A DNA stretch of 64,000 nt from Sphingobium sp. AP50 (GCF_900109095.1 NZ_FNYZ01000004.1:186001-250000), one strand, 5' to 3'. Counted from the first letter of the stretch, positions 16,880-25,984 are shown. The notes: generated by a model from the letters alone, not told the origin. Made by a program: numbers and translations.

Positions 16880-17796
16880 GTGAATGGCTGACATGGGTGC
16901 GGGACGTGGCGACGCAGGAACCGGCGGCACTGGTCAGCGTGCTGGCGAGCGAAGGATCGGCCCCGCGCGGCGCGGGCACGCGCATGCTGGTCAGCGCGGA
17001 TCGCCTGTTCGGCACGATCGGCGGCGGCCAGCTGGAACATCGGGCGATCGAACAGGCGCACGCCATATTGGAGCTGCCTCCAGGCAGTTGGCGGGTGCAG
17101 GACTATCCGCTTGGCCCCTTGCTCGGCCAATGCTGCGGCGGGCGGGTGCGGTTGCTGATCGAACATGTCGATCCGACCACGCTCGACTGGCTGGCAGATG
17201 CGGCGGAAGAGCGCGTGCTGGTGTCCGCGCTGTATCCCGGCCGGATCAAGCGCCATGTCAGCGCGCAGGCGACACCAACCCTGCTGTCCGCGCGCGGCGA
17301 CCGGCCGCGGGAAGGCATGACTTTCGCCGAGATTATCGGCCAGCGCCGCCGCCCGCTCTATCTGTTCGGGGCGGGCCATGTCGGACAGGCGATTGCCCGC
17401 CATGTCCAGCAACTCCCCTTCCGTCTCGCCTGGTTCGATACCCGGCCGCTGTTCGAGACGATCGATGGCGTCGCCATCGTGCCGGAAGACGCCATCGCCC
17501 AATGCGTAGCCGAAGCGCCGGACGATGCCGCGATGCTGATCCTGACCCATGACCATGCGCTCGACTATCTGCTGACCCGCGCGGCGCTGCGCCGCTCGCC
17601 GATCGCCTTTGTCGGCCTGATCGGATCGCAGACCAAGCGCGCCCGCTTCCAAAGCCGGCTGGAACGGGACGGCCTGCCGGATACGGCCCGCGCACGCCTG
17701 ACCTGCCCGATCGGCGTCTCCGGCGTGACCGGCAAGGAGCCGGACGTGATAGCGATTGCGGCGCTGGCCCAACTTTTGCAACTGGAGCGTCCATGA
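16876..17796 (+). CDS. xdhC: Xanthine dehydrogenase accessory protein XdhC
   Basis: A 306-residue XdhC/CoxI-family protein. The N-terminal domain has EGSAPRGAGTRML and GTIGGGQLE with the LGQCCGGRV motif; the C-terminal Rossmann part shows LFGAGHVGQA and GLIGSQTKRARF. XdhC binds the molybdenum cofactor, supports its sulfuration and inserts it into XdhB. ATG 16876 overlaps the xdhB stop (ATGA) and its own end overlaps the guanine deaminase start (ATGA). Confidence 0.93.
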   Translation: MSEWLTWVRDVATQEPAALVSVLASEGSAPRGAGTRMLVSADRLFGTIGGGQLEHRAIEQAHAILELPPGSWRVQDYPLGPLLGQCCGGRVRLLIEHVDPTTLDWLADAAEERVLVSALYPGRIKRHVSAQATPTLLSARGDRPREGMTFAEIIGQRRRPLYLFGAGHVGQAIARHVQQLPFRLAWFDTRPLFETIDGVAIVPEDAIAQCVAEAPDDAAMLILTHDHALDYLLTRAALRRSPIAFVGLIGSQTKRARFQSRLERDGLPDTARARLTCPIGVSGVTGKEPDVIAIAALAQLLQLERP

Positions 17797-19073
17797 CCGT
17801 TCGGGCCTTTCGCGGCGAAATCCTGTCCGTACCGCATGATCCGCTGACCAATAGCGAGGCCATCCGCCATGATCCGGACGGGCTGCTGCTGGTGGAAGAC
17901 GGCATCATCGTCGCGCGTGGCGCCTATGCCGACCTGGCGCCGCTCTATCCTAATGTCCCGGTCGAAACGCTGCCGGGCCTGATCGTCCCCGGCTTCATCG
18001 ACGCCCATATCCATTATCCGCAGATGGACCGGATCGCTTCCCATGGCGAGCAACTGCTCGACTGGCTCGATCGGCATATCTTCCCGGCGGAAAAGGCCTT
18101 CGCCGATCGTGCCCATGCAGATCAGATTGCGGGGCTCTTTTTGGACGAGTTGCTGCGCAACGGGACCACCAGCGCGCTGGTCTTTCCCACCGTTCACGCC
18201 CATTCGGTCGATGCCCTGTTCGAGGCCGCGCTGGCCCGGAACATGCGCATCACCTCCGGCAAGGTGCTGATGGACCTTGGCCCCGAAGGCCTTGCCGACA
18301 CGCCCGACAGCGGCCGGACGGAAAGCGAAGCACTGATCCGTCACTGGCGCGGCAAGGGGCGGCTCGGCTATGCGGTGACGCCCCGCTTCGCTCTGACATC
18401 CTCGGACGAGCAACTTCATGTCGCGGGCCAATTGCTGGCCGATCATCCCGACGTGCTGATGCACACCCATCTGGCGGAAAATGAGCGGGAATGCGCGGAA
18501 GTGGCCGCGCGCTTCCCGGACGCCGCCGACTATCTCGACGCCTATGACCGGTTCGGGCTTGTCGGTGATCGTTCCGTCTTCGCTCATGGTATCCATTTGT
18601 CCCACCGCGCATGCGCGCGCATGCAGGAAAGCGGCGCAGGCATCGCGGTCTGCCCGACCTCCAACCTGTTCCTGGGATCGGGTTTCTTCGATTTCACACG
18701 GGCGGCGCAGCATGGACTGAAGATCGGTCTGGGAACGGACGTCGGCGCGGGCACCAGCTTTTCGATGCTGCACACCGCTGGCGTCGCCTATCAGGCCGGG
18801 CTGATGCGCGGGCATCGGCTCGATCCCTTCCGCGCCCTCTACCTCGCCACGGCGGGCAGCGCGGCGCTGCTGCATATCGAAGACAAGGTCGGCGGACTGC
18901 TGCCGGGGCAGGAGGCCGACTTCATCGTGCTGGACCCGGCCGCAACGCCACTTCTCGCACGACGAACTGCCGGAGCGGACCTTGCCGAACGGCTTTTCGC
19001 GTTGCAGATATTGGGGGACGACCGGGCAATTGCGGGCACCTATGTCATGGGCGCCCGCACCGGCCGCACATGA
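17793..19073 (+). CDS. guaD: Guanine deaminase
   Basis: A 426-residue metallo-amidohydrolase. Zinc ligands are readable in PGFIDAHIHYPQ (HxH at about 71-73), MHTHLAENERE, FAHGIHLS and the final Asp in LGTDVGAGTSFS. The YPQMD and FLDELLRNGTTSALVFPT stretches are characteristic of guanine deaminase, which makes xanthine from guanine in the cytosol. It follows xdhC with ATGA overlap, feeding XDH directly. An alternative such as 8-oxoguanine deaminase is less likely from these motifs. Confidence 0.93.
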   Translation: MTVRAFRGEILSVPHDPLTNSEAIRHDPDGLLLVEDGIIVARGAYADLAPLYPNVPVETLPGLIVPGFIDAHIHYPQMDRIASHGEQLLDWLDRHIFPAEKAFADRAHADQIAGLFLDELLRNGTTSALVFPTVHAHSVDALFEAALARNMRITSGKVLMDLGPEGLADTPDSGRTESEALIRHWRGKGRLGYAVTPRFALTSSDEQLHVAGQLLADHPDVLMHTHLAENERECAEVAARFPDAADYLDAYDRFGLVGDRSVFAHGIHLSHRACARMQESGAGIAVCPTSNLFLGSGFFDFTRAAQHGLKIGLGTDVGAGTSFSMLHTAGVAYQAGLMRGHRLDPFRALYLATAGSAALLHIEDKVGGLLPGQEADFIVLDPAATPLLARRTAGADLAERLFALQILGDDRAIAGTYVMGARTGRT

Positions 19074-19083
19074 TGGAAAGACC

Positions 19084-19779
19084 ATGACGATCAAGCTGAT
19101 CTGCCTCGATGCCGACGACACGCTCTGGCACAATATGCGTCACTTCAACGCGACCGAGGAAGCGTTGGTGGCGATGCTCCAGCCCTTCGCGGACGATCAT
19201 GTCACGCGCGAGCGGCTGATCACCTGCGAAACGCGCAACCTCAAACTCTACGGTTATGGTGCAAAGGGCTTCACCCTGTCGATGATCGAGACGGCGGTGG
19301 AACTGGCCGGCGATCATCTGTCCAAATCGCTGATCGCGGACATTCTTGCCGCCGGGCGCACCCTGCTCGCCCATCCGGTCGAGCTGTTCGACGATGTGTA
19401 TGAAACGCTGGAGACATTGTCCGACATCGGCCGGCTGGTGCTGGTGACGAAGGGCGACCTGCTGCATCAGGAAAGCAAGCTGGCGGCGTCGGGCCTGGGC
19501 GATCTGTTCAGCGGCATAGAGATCGTCAGCGACAAGAAGCCCGAAACCTTCACTCGTATCTTCGCCCAATATGGCGTCGCGGCGCAGGAGGCGGTGATGG
19601 CCGGGGACTCGCTGCGGTCGGACATCAACCCTGCGCTGGAGGCCGGCGCCTGGGCCGCCTATATCCCGCAAGAGGGCGCATGGGCGCATGAAATGGGGCA
19701 TGTACCCGAAGGCCATGCCCATTTCCGCCTGCTCGACCGGCTGGGCGACCTACCGGACTGGGTGCGCACCATCGCCTGA
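19084..19779 (+). CDS. HAD-superfamily hydrolase
   Basis: A 231-residue haloacid-dehalogenase phosphatase: motif I LDADDTLW (nucleophile Asp9, acid Asp11), motif II-like LVTKGD near 120-125, and motif IV AGDSLRSDI near 178. The helical cap between residues 20 and 85 is of the C1 type. It starts ten bases after guanine deaminase with GGAAAG ahead and closes the long operon. In this setting a nucleotide 5'-phosphatase feeding nucleosides to catabolism is plausible, but the sequence does not show the substrate. Confidence 0.8.
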   Translation: MTIKLICLDADDTLWHNMRHFNATEEALVAMLQPFADDHVTRERLITCETRNLKLYGYGAKGFTLSMIETAVELAGDHLSKSLIADILAAGRTLLAHPVELFDDVYETLETLSDIGRLVLVTKGDLLHQESKLAASGLGDLFSGIEIVSDKKPETFTRIFAQYGVAAQEAVMAGDSLRSDINPALEAGAWAAYIPQEGAWAHEMGHVPEGHAHFRLLDRLGDLPDWVRTIA

Positions 19780-19853
19780 TGCGCGCTTTGCGGCAACGCG
19801 CCGTCGCCGGGATTGCATTTGCGGGCGCCGCCGTCCCTGTCTAAAGTCGCGCC

Positions 19854-20870
19854 ATGACCGATCTCGACGCTTTCATCACCGGCCTGCCCAAGGCCGAACT
19901 CCATCTGCATATCGAAGGAAGCCTGGAGCCCGAACTCATGTTCGCGCTGGCGCGGCGCAATGGCGTCACCATCCCCTATGCCAGCGTGGAGGAAGTCCGC
20001 GCCGCCTATGCCTTCGGCAATCTACAGGATTTCCTCGACATCTATTATGCCGGGGCAGACGTGCTGCGGACGCGGCAGGACTTCCATGATCTGGCCGCCG
20101 CCTATTTCGAACGGGCCGCCGCCGACGGCGTGGTTCATGCCGAAATCATGTTCGACCCGCAGACCCATACCGATCGCGGCATCCCCTTTTCGGAAGTAAT
20201 CGAGGGCCTGCTGTCCGCCTGTGCCGAAGCCGAAACCCGGCTGGGCATCAGCAGCAGCCTGATCCTCAGCTTCCTGCGCCATCTGAGCGAGGACGCCGCC
20301 TTTGCGACGCTGGCGATGGCCGAACCCTGGCTGGACCGGATCGCGGCCGTCGGCCTCGACTCCTCGGAAATGGGCCATCCGCCCGAAAAATTCGCGCGTG
20401 TCTTCGCCGCCGCCGCCGACCGGGGCCTGCGCCTTGTTGCCCATGCCGGGGAAGAAGGCCCGCCCGCCTATGTCATACAAGCGCTGGACGTGCTGAAGGT
20501 CGACCGGATCGACCATGGCAATCGCGCGCTGGAGGATAAGGCGCTAGTCGATCGGCTGGCGCGCGAAGGCATGACGCTGACCGTCTGCCCGCTTTCTAAC
20601 CTCAAACTCTGCGTCATCGACGCGATCGAGGATCATCCTATCGACCGGATGCTGGCGGCCGGCCTCAAGGCGACCGTTAATTCGGACGATCCCGCCTATT
20701 TCGGCGGCTATATCGGCGACAATTATCGCGCGATCGCTGCGGCACGGGGTCTAGATCGGGCAGCGTTGGCCACGCTGGCCCGCAACAGCTTCACCGGCTC
20801 CTTCCTGCCCGAACCGGCTGTGGCCGCGCATCTGGAGCGGCTGGGCGCCTATCTCGAAACGGTGGCCTGA
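19854..20870 (+). CDS. Adenine deaminase (adenosine deaminase-like family)
   Basis: A 338-residue zinc deaminase with LPKAELHLHIEGSLEPELMFALARRNGV at the start (split across the metal HxH), then AHAGEEGPP, VDRIDHG and NSDDPAYFGGY. The DIYYAGADVLRT and GLDSSEMGHPPEKF stretches match the Pseudomonas-type adenine deaminases of the ADA fold rather than adenosine deaminases, which carry a ribose-binding region here. It would make hypoxanthine for XDH. It lies 74 bases after the HAD gene, so it may ride on operon readthrough or have its own weak promoter, and it ends seven bases from the convergent LOG gene. Confidence 0.87.
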   Translation: MTDLDAFITGLPKAELHLHIEGSLEPELMFALARRNGVTIPYASVEEVRAAYAFGNLQDFLDIYYAGADVLRTRQDFHDLAAAYFERAAADGVVHAEIMFDPQTHTDRGIPFSEVIEGLLSACAEAETRLGISSSLILSFLRHLSEDAAFATLAMAEPWLDRIAAVGLDSSEMGHPPEKFARVFAAAADRGLRLVAHAGEEGPPAYVIQALDVLKVDRIDHGNRALEDKALVDRLAREGMTLTVCPLSNLKLCVIDAIEDHPIDRMLAAGLKATVNSDDPAYFGGYIGDNYRAIAAARGLDRAALATLARNSFTGSFLPEPAVAAHLERLGAYLETVA

Positions 20871-20876
20871 CCGGCG

Positions 20877-21482
20877 TCACACATCATTATCACCCAGCCA
20901 ATGTTCGGTCCGGGGCGGCAGATATTGCGCGATCCGGTCGAGCATCACTTCCGGGTCCTTCTCCACCAGCAGCATGGCGCGATGTTCGGGCTTCAGGAAA
21001 CCTTCGGCCACGACATGGTCGATGAAGCCCGACATGCCGCTGTAGAAGCCGTTGACGTCCAGCATGCCGACCGGCTTGGCATGATAACCAAGCTGCGACC
21101 AGCACCAGGCCTCGAACATCTCTTCAAAGGTGCCGATCCCGCCCGGCAGGGTCACGAAACCGTCGGACAGCTTGGCCATCAGCGCCTTGCGCTCATGCAT
21201 GGTCTGTACGACATGCAGTTCGCTGATCCCCTGATGATCATGCTCACGCGCGCGCAATGCTTCGGGGATGACGCCGATCACCTCGCCCCCCGCCGCGCAG
21301 GCTGCATCGGCCACCACGCCCATCAGCCCGACGGTGCCGCCGCCATAGACCAGGCCGATGCCCCGCTTCGCCAGCAACGTGCCGAACGCCTCAGCCGCCT
21401 CGCGATAGACGGGCGACCGTCCCGGCGACGAACCCAGGAACACACAGATGCGCATCCGCCCGTCGCGGCCAAGGACGTCCAT
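20877..21482 (-). CDS. LOG-family nucleotide phosphoribohydrolase
   Basis: A 201-residue Rossmann protein with GLVYGGGTVGLMG at about 40-52 and the catalytic PGGIGTFEEMFE at about 113-124, the two signatures of the LOG (TIGR00730) family. Members cleave AMP or cytokinin ribotides to the base and ribose 5-phosphate. ATG 21482 starts two bases after the phosphoribosyltransferase stop; an internal Met ten residues in is an alternative start. Pairing with a phosphoribosyltransferase suggests both sides of base-nucleotide exchange (inference). Confidence 0.88.
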   Translation of the reverse strand: MDVLGRDGRMRICVFLGSSPGRSPVYREAAEAFGTLLAKRGIGLVYGGGTVGLMGVVADAACAAGGEVIGVIPEALRAREHDHQGISELHVVQTMHERKALMAKLSDGFVTLPGGIGTFEEMFEAWCWSQLGYHAKPVGMLDVNGFYSGMSGFIDHVVAEGFLKPEHRAMLLVEKDPEVMLDRIAQYLPPRTEHWLGDNDV

Positions 21483-21484
21483 GG

Positions 21485-22015
21485 TCAGGACAGCCTCTCA
21501 GGCACGGACAGCGCCTCTTCCACGATATCGTCATTGGCGCCGACCGATTCCCACGGGAAGACGAACCAGCGCTTGTCGCTGTCGCGATCGATCATGCTCG
21601 CCCAATAATCCACCGTCTGGCGCGACCGGCTGTTGTTCATCAGCACCGCGAAGCGCAGATTGTCCTGGTCGCAACCATTGTCGCGCAGAAGGTGGCGGAT
21701 ATAATCGATCGTGCCGCCGCTGTCGTTGATATCGTCGACGAACAGCAGCTTGACGCCCGCCGCACTCTTGGCCGCGACCTTACCCAGCAGTTCGTCGGCG
21801 AAGCCCGGCACCTTGCTGCTATGGTCGATCGACAGCATCGGCAACTTCAACTGGTGCGAAATATACACCGCCGGCACCAACCCGCCGCGCCCAATGCCGA
21901 TGATGAAATCGGGCGTCCAGCCGCCGCTCCCCACCTGCCGCGCGACCGTCTGCACATCGGCAAGGAAGGCGTCATAGGCGATGTAGAAAAGTTCGGGTTC
22001 TTCGGTGCTGCTCAT
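21485..22015 (-). CDS. Purine-type phosphoribosyltransferase
   Basis: A 176-residue type I phosphoribosyltransferase with the PRPP-binding motif LLFVDDINDSGGT at about 95-107 and the flexible IGIGRGGLVPAV loop. Size and motif order fit the Gpt/xanthine-hypoxanthine group (COG2236-like). It would turn a salvaged base into a nucleotide in the cytosol. I chose ATG 22015 (MSSTEEPELFYIAYDAF) because the upstream 23 codons in frame look non-coding and lack homology. It is upstream of, and almost touching, the LOG gene. Exact base preference is not visible. Confidence 0.82.
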   Translation of the reverse strand: MSSTEEPELFYIAYDAFLADVQTVARQVGSGGWTPDFIIGIGRGGLVPAVYISHQLKLPMLSIDHSSKVPGFADELLGKVAAKSAAGVKLLFVDDINDSGGTIDYIRHLLRDNGCDQDNLRFAVLMNNSRSRQTVDYWASMIDRDSDKRWFVFPWESVGANDDIVEEALSVPERLS

Positions 22016-22100
22016 GAAACGCGAATCCAGTTGGCGGGAATAGAGACAAACATGCCGATTATCGTGCCCGGGCCAAGGGGGCAATCTGTGGCAGCGCGGA

Positions 22101-23033
22101 TCAGATGTCGTTCCGCTCGATCGATGCCGGATAGCTTAATTGCGCGAACCCGCTCTCGATCTCGCCCAACACGATCCCCGCCGCATAGGATGGCGTGCGC
22201 GTCGCCGCCGTGCACAGTGCCAGCGTCATCGGGCGCAGGATCGGATCGGAAATGCGGGTGAAGGACAACAGGCCGCGTTGCACCTCCGTAATCACGTCGA
22301 GCGAGGTGAGGATGCCGATACCGACGCCCTGCAACACCAGCGACGTGATCATCTGGATATTGTCCGATGTCGCGCTGCGATCGATATGCAGGCCGCTGGT
22401 CCCTTCCAGCACCGCGATCTGCTGGCATACCGCCAACGGTTCTGCCGGCACGATCAGCGGCGATCCGGCGCAGTTGGAAAAGCGCGCCTCGCGCTGGTCG
22501 CCGAACGGATGGCCCGCAGGGGTGATGAAGCCCAACCTCACCTCTACAAAGGAACGCACGGTCAGGTCGCGATAGGATTGCGGTTCGAACAAGATGCCGA
22601 AATCCACCTCCCCACTGGCGATGGCGTCGCGGACCCGATCATTTTCCAGCACCCGCACGCCGATGGTGATGCCCGGATAGCGGCTCTGGATCGCGCGGAT
22701 GGCGCCGGGGATATAGCCCTTGGCCAGCGCATCGATGATGGCGATATCGACATGCCCCCGCTTCAGCCCGCGCAGATCCTCTATCTGGGCGCGGACATCG
22801 GTCAGATTCTTCTGCCAGCGCCCACCGGCCGCCATCATGATCTCGCCAGCCGCCGTCAATCGCAGGCCGGTCGGCAGACGCTCGAACAGCGGCATGCCCA
22901 GGTCCGCCTCGACATTCAAAATCTGCCGATCGATGGCGGAGGCAGAGATGTTGAGTTCGTCCGCGGCCTTACGGATCGACCCCAACCGTCCGACCGCCAT
23001 GAAGTAGCGCAGAAAGCGCGAAAATGCCGGCAT
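22101..23033 (-). CDS. LysR-family regulator, probable purine regulator
   Basis: A 310-residue LysR protein: winged HTH at residues 4-62 (GSIRKAADELNISASAIDRQI) and an effector domain from about 90 with a LysR-like TSLVLQGVGIGILTS stretch. It is transcribed divergently from the NUP gene. The 110 bases between the two genes contain the shared TTTGCAAC motif also found before the purine operon and the receptor gene, so it probably controls all three, with a purine pathway intermediate as likely effector (inference). Confidence 0.87.
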   Translation of the reverse strand: MPAFSRFLRYFMAVGRLGSIRKAADELNISASAIDRQILNVEADLGMPLFERLPTGLRLTAAGEIMMAAGGRWQKNLTDVRAQIEDLRGLKRGHVDIAIIDALAKGYIPGAIRAIQSRYPGITIGVRVLENDRVRDAIASGEVDFGILFEPQSYRDLTVRSFVEVRLGFITPAGHPFGDQREARFSNCAGSPLIVPAEPLAVCQQIAVLEGTSGLHIDRSATSDNIQMITSLVLQGVGIGILTSLDVITEVQRGLLSFTRISDPILRPMTLALCTAATRTPSYAAGIVLGEIESGFAQLSYPASIERNDI

Positions 23034-23042
23034 GAACCCACC

Positions 23043-23074
23043 CTATTTTTTGCAACACTCTGTAGGATTCATTG
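23043..23074 (+). promoter_or_regulatory. Putative LysR-type operator between lysR and NUP genes (copy B)
   Basis: CTATTTTTTGCAAC, identical over 14 bases to copy A at 842, then ACTCT, GTAGGA and TTCATT. It begins ten bases upstream of the lysR start and 70-100 bases before the NUP start, so it may serve both autoregulation and NUP activation. Confidence 0.6.
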
Positions 23075-23142
23075 CGTTTGATCGCATCAGGTCAAGCCCC
23101 TACTCGCACCACAGGGTAAATTTCGGGGGGCGCGTGGCATTT

Positions 23143-24273
23143 ATGGGGGGAGGGTCCGGGAAAAAGGCGGTACTGGCCTTCGCTGCGGCTGTCGCCATGC
23201 TCGCGCCTTCCGCCGCCTCCAGCGCGGAACCGCCGGTTCCAGTCCTTCCGGCCATCAAACCGATCCCGGTCAAGGTGATCGTCATCGCCAATTTCGAACC
23301 GGGCGAGGATAAAGGCGATGCGCCGGGCGAATTCCAGTTCTGGGCGGAACGCGAGCATCTGGATGAAGTGATCCCGATCAAGGGCGCGCTCCATCCGCTA
23401 CGGCGCAATGCCGACGGCCTTTATGGCATGTGCTGGGGCAGCCCGGACACTATGCTGGGCGGGGTTGCCGAACAGTTGATGAGCCTGCTGCTCGATCCGC
23501 GCTTCGATTTCAGCAAGACCTATTGGCTGTTCACCGGCATTTCCGGGGTCGATCCGGAACTCGCCTCGGTCGGCAGCGCCGCCTGGTCGCGCTGGGTGGT
23601 GCAGGGCGACACGCTGCGCGAATTTGACGATCGCGAAGTGCCCAAGGACTGGCCCTATGGCCTGTTCGCGATCGGCGCCAACGCGCCCAATACGCTGCCC
23701 GCCAATACCGAAAGTTTTGCCGGCTTCACGGACACGGGCAAACTCGCCATGTCGGTGAAACTCAACCAGAGTCTGGCGCAATGGGCCTATGACCGCACCA
23801 AGGATGTGGTCATTCCCGACAGCCCGGCACTGCAAAAGGCTCGCGCCGCGTGGAAAGGCTATCCCAATGCGCAAAAGCCGCCCTTCGTGCTGATGGGCGA
23901 GACGCTGGGATCGGTGCGCTACTGGCATGGTCCGGGCCGCACGCAATGGGCGCGCGACTGGGTGAAGCTGTGGACCGGCGGCAAGGGCCGCTTTGCCATG
24001 ACCAATATGGAAAGCCAGTCGCTGGCCGGAACCATGGCGATCGCTGCAAAACAGGGGCTGGTCGATCCGACGCGGGTATTGGTGCTGCGCACCGGCAGCA
24101 ACCCGTCCATGCCGCCACCGGGCCGATCGGCCGTGGAGAGCGTGGCGGATGAAGGCGCGGGCCAGATCGCCGCGTTCGAAGCCAATTATCGCGTCGGCGT
24201 ACCAGTCGTCCATGAACTGCTGAGCCATTGGGACATATATCAGGACCATGTGCCGGGAGCCGATCCCCGGTGA
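23143..24273 (+). CDS. Exported NUP-family purine nucleoside protein (copy 1)
   Basis: A 376-residue protein with a signal peptide of about 28 residues and no later membrane segment. The GDAPGEFQFW, TGISGVDPELASVGSAAW, YPNAQKPPFVLMG and RTGSNPSMPPPG stretches define the NUP family, named after a fungal purine nucleoside permease. TNMES at about 287-291 and R316-TGSN resemble the Met-Glu-Ser and Arg-xx-Ser-Asp/Asn sites of nucleoside phosphorylases, so a periplasmic nucleoside-cleaving or nucleoside-binding role is more likely than transport. ATG 23143 is chosen because the signal peptide begins there; an earlier in-frame ATG at 23032 overlaps lysR and would bury it. It overlaps the deaminase gene by GTGA. 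Confidence 0.8.
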   Translation: MGGGSGKKAVLAFAAAVAMLAPSAASSAEPPVPVLPAIKPIPVKVIVIANFEPGEDKGDAPGEFQFWAEREHLDEVIPIKGALHPLRRNADGLYGMCWGSPDTMLGGVAEQLMSLLLDPRFDFSKTYWLFTGISGVDPELASVGSAAWSRWVVQGDTLREFDDREVPKDWPYGLFAIGANAPNTLPANTESFAGFTDTGKLAMSVKLNQSLAQWAYDRTKDVVIPDSPALQKARAAWKGYPNAQKPPFVLMGETLGSVRYWHGPGRTQWARDWVKLWTGGKGRFAMTNMESQSLAGTMAIAAKQGLVDPTRVLVLRTGSNPSMPPPGRSAVESVADEGAGQIAAFEANYRVGVPVVHELLSHWDIYQDHVPGADPR

Positions 24274-25796
24274 AACCAGGTCTGGCTCTCTTCACCTCCC
24301 TAGCTGCTTTGTCGCCGGCGACCGCACAGGCGCAATCGGGCGAAGCGGCTGCATCGGCGCTGTTCGACACGTTGCTGGACAGTCCGCCTGCCCTGCGCGT
24401 CTTTCTGAAGGCCATGCCCAAAGGCGGCGACCTGCACAATCATCTGGGCGGCACGCCCTATGCCGAAGATTATCTGCGCTGGGCGGCGAAGGCGGATCTG
24501 TGCGCCGATGAAGGCGGTACAGCCATCGTCGCGCCGCCCTGCCCCGATGATCGGCGGTTAAAGCATCTGGGCGAACGCAGCCCCTTCGCCTTCGGAACGC
24601 TGATCGACGCCATGTCGACGCGCGGTCTGCAACGCGGCGTTGGCGCCAATGACGCATCGGGCCACACCCAATTCTTCTCCAGCTTCGAACGCTTCGGGCC
24701 AGAGACACCGGAAACCGAAGTGGGCAGCATGATCGTCGCGTGGCAGGTCGCAGCGGGAGATCGGGTCGCCTATGTAGAGTTGACCCACAATCCCGCCGCG
24801 CTGATCGCCGCGACGCTGGGGGCGGCCGACAGGCCGCTGGATGCCACCACCCTTGCCGCCTTTTACGACCGGACGATGCGCGACGCCAAGCCGATCATCG
24901 ATCGCGCCATCGCCGAACTGGATGCCAACGAAGCTGTCGCCCGCAAGGCAATGGCCTGCGACAGCGCAAAGCCCGATCCGGGTTGCCGCGTCGCCATCCG
25001 CTATCTCGCCTGGGGCTGGCGTGACCTGCCGCCCGCGCAGGCCTTCACCTCGTTGATTCTCGCCTTCGCGCTGGCCGACCGCGATCCGCGCTATGTTGGC
25101 ATCAACATCGTCCAGCCCGAAGACTGGGTGATCGCCCTGCGCGATTATGATCTGCACATGGCGATGATCCGCTTCCTCGGCGAACGCTATCCGCGTGTCC
25201 ATCGCACGCTGCATGCCGGCGAACTGGCTTTCGGACTGGTGCCGCCCGCCGCGCTGCGCGACCATATCGCCAAGGCGCTGGATGCGGGTGCGGAACGGAT
25301 CGGCCATGGCACCGCCATCGCCTATGAGGAGGATGCGACCGGCACGTTGCAGCGCATGGCGCGCGACCATGTCGGGGTGGAAATCAACCTCAGCAGCAAT
25401 GACATCATATTGGGCGTGAAGGGCGATGCCCATCCGCTGCGCCTCTATCGGCAAATGGGTGTGCCCGTGATGCTCTCGACCGACGATCAGGGCATTTTGC
25501 GCACAGACATGACCAATGAATATCTGCGCGCCGCGCGGGAACAGGGCCTGTCCTATGCCGACCTCAAGCAGATGGCCCGCACCAGTCTGGAACAGGCCTT
25601 CGTCGCGGGCGACAGCCTTTGGGCCAACGGACAAATCGGAACGCCAGTGACCGCCTGCACCACAATTGCTGCACCGGCCTGCCGCGCGCTCATCCGGCGC
25701 AGCGCCAAGGCCGCGCTCCAGCTACAACTGGAAGAAGAATATAAGATTTTTGAAGATGTTACCGTGCCATCCATGACAAAAATGGCAAAGCCATGA
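24270..25796 (+). CDS. Exported adenosine deaminase-family protein
   Basis: A 508-residue metallo-deaminase with a signal peptide (about residues 1-22, ending AQAQ). Metal ligands appear in GGDLHNHLGG, TLHAGELAFG, ERIGHGTAI and MLSTDDQG. Compared with cytosolic deaminases of about 340 residues it is long, like secreted ADA/ADGF-type enzymes. It would turn adenosine into inosine in the periplasm. The start is GTG 24270, overlapping the NUP stop (GTGA), placing the hydrophobic signal directly at the N-terminus; an in-frame ATG at 24228 is the alternative. Coupling to a NUP gene suggests sequential action on nucleosides. Confidence 0.85.
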   Translation: MKPGLALFTSLAALSPATAQAQSGEAAASALFDTLLDSPPALRVFLKAMPKGGDLHNHLGGTPYAEDYLRWAAKADLCADEGGTAIVAPPCPDDRRLKHLGERSPFAFGTLIDAMSTRGLQRGVGANDASGHTQFFSSFERFGPETPETEVGSMIVAWQVAAGDRVAYVELTHNPAALIAATLGAADRPLDATTLAAFYDRTMRDAKPIIDRAIAELDANEAVARKAMACDSAKPDPGCRVAIRYLAWGWRDLPPAQAFTSLILAFALADRDPRYVGINIVQPEDWVIALRDYDLHMAMIRFLGERYPRVHRTLHAGELAFGLVPPAALRDHIAKALDAGAERIGHGTAIAYEEDATGTLQRMARDHVGVEINLSSNDIILGVKGDAHPLRLYRQMGVPVMLSTDDQGILRTDMTNEYLRAAREQGLSYADLKQMARTSLEQAFVAGDSLWANGQIGTPVTACTTIAAPACRALIRRSAKAALQLQLEEEYKIFEDVTVPSMTKMAKP

Positions 25797-25846
25797 TCAT
25801 GGTTGGTCCAGAATCTGGAAGATAGTCGAGAATATAAGACATTTTC

Positions 25847-25871
25847 TTTGCGACGATGCGTCGAAAATATT
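25847..25871 (+). promoter_or_regulatory. Putative LysR-type operator before the receptor gene (copy C)
   Basis: TTTGCGAC, GATGC, GTCGAA, AATATT. It aligns with copies A and B as TTTGCRAC-N5-GTNGRA-N3-ATT and is itself a near-perfect inverted repeat (TTTGCGACG/CGTCGAAAA). It lies about 115-140 bases before the TonB-dependent receptor start. Confidence 0.55.
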
Positions 25872-25984
25872 AGTCTGGTGCATCGCAGCATTTCAATTTG
25901 TCATGGGAGAGGCAGGCAGCAGGGAAAACCGGCTGGCGGAGCTGTGGGGATTTGCGCTTCGCCGCCTTTAAAAGGGGGTATAAG

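Noticed and set aside
19790..19830. A TTTGCGGC-N5-GCCGTC sequence before the adenine deaminase gene as a fourth copy of the purine operator
   Set aside because: Only the left half fits the consensus; several fixed positions of the right half and the ATT tail do not match.
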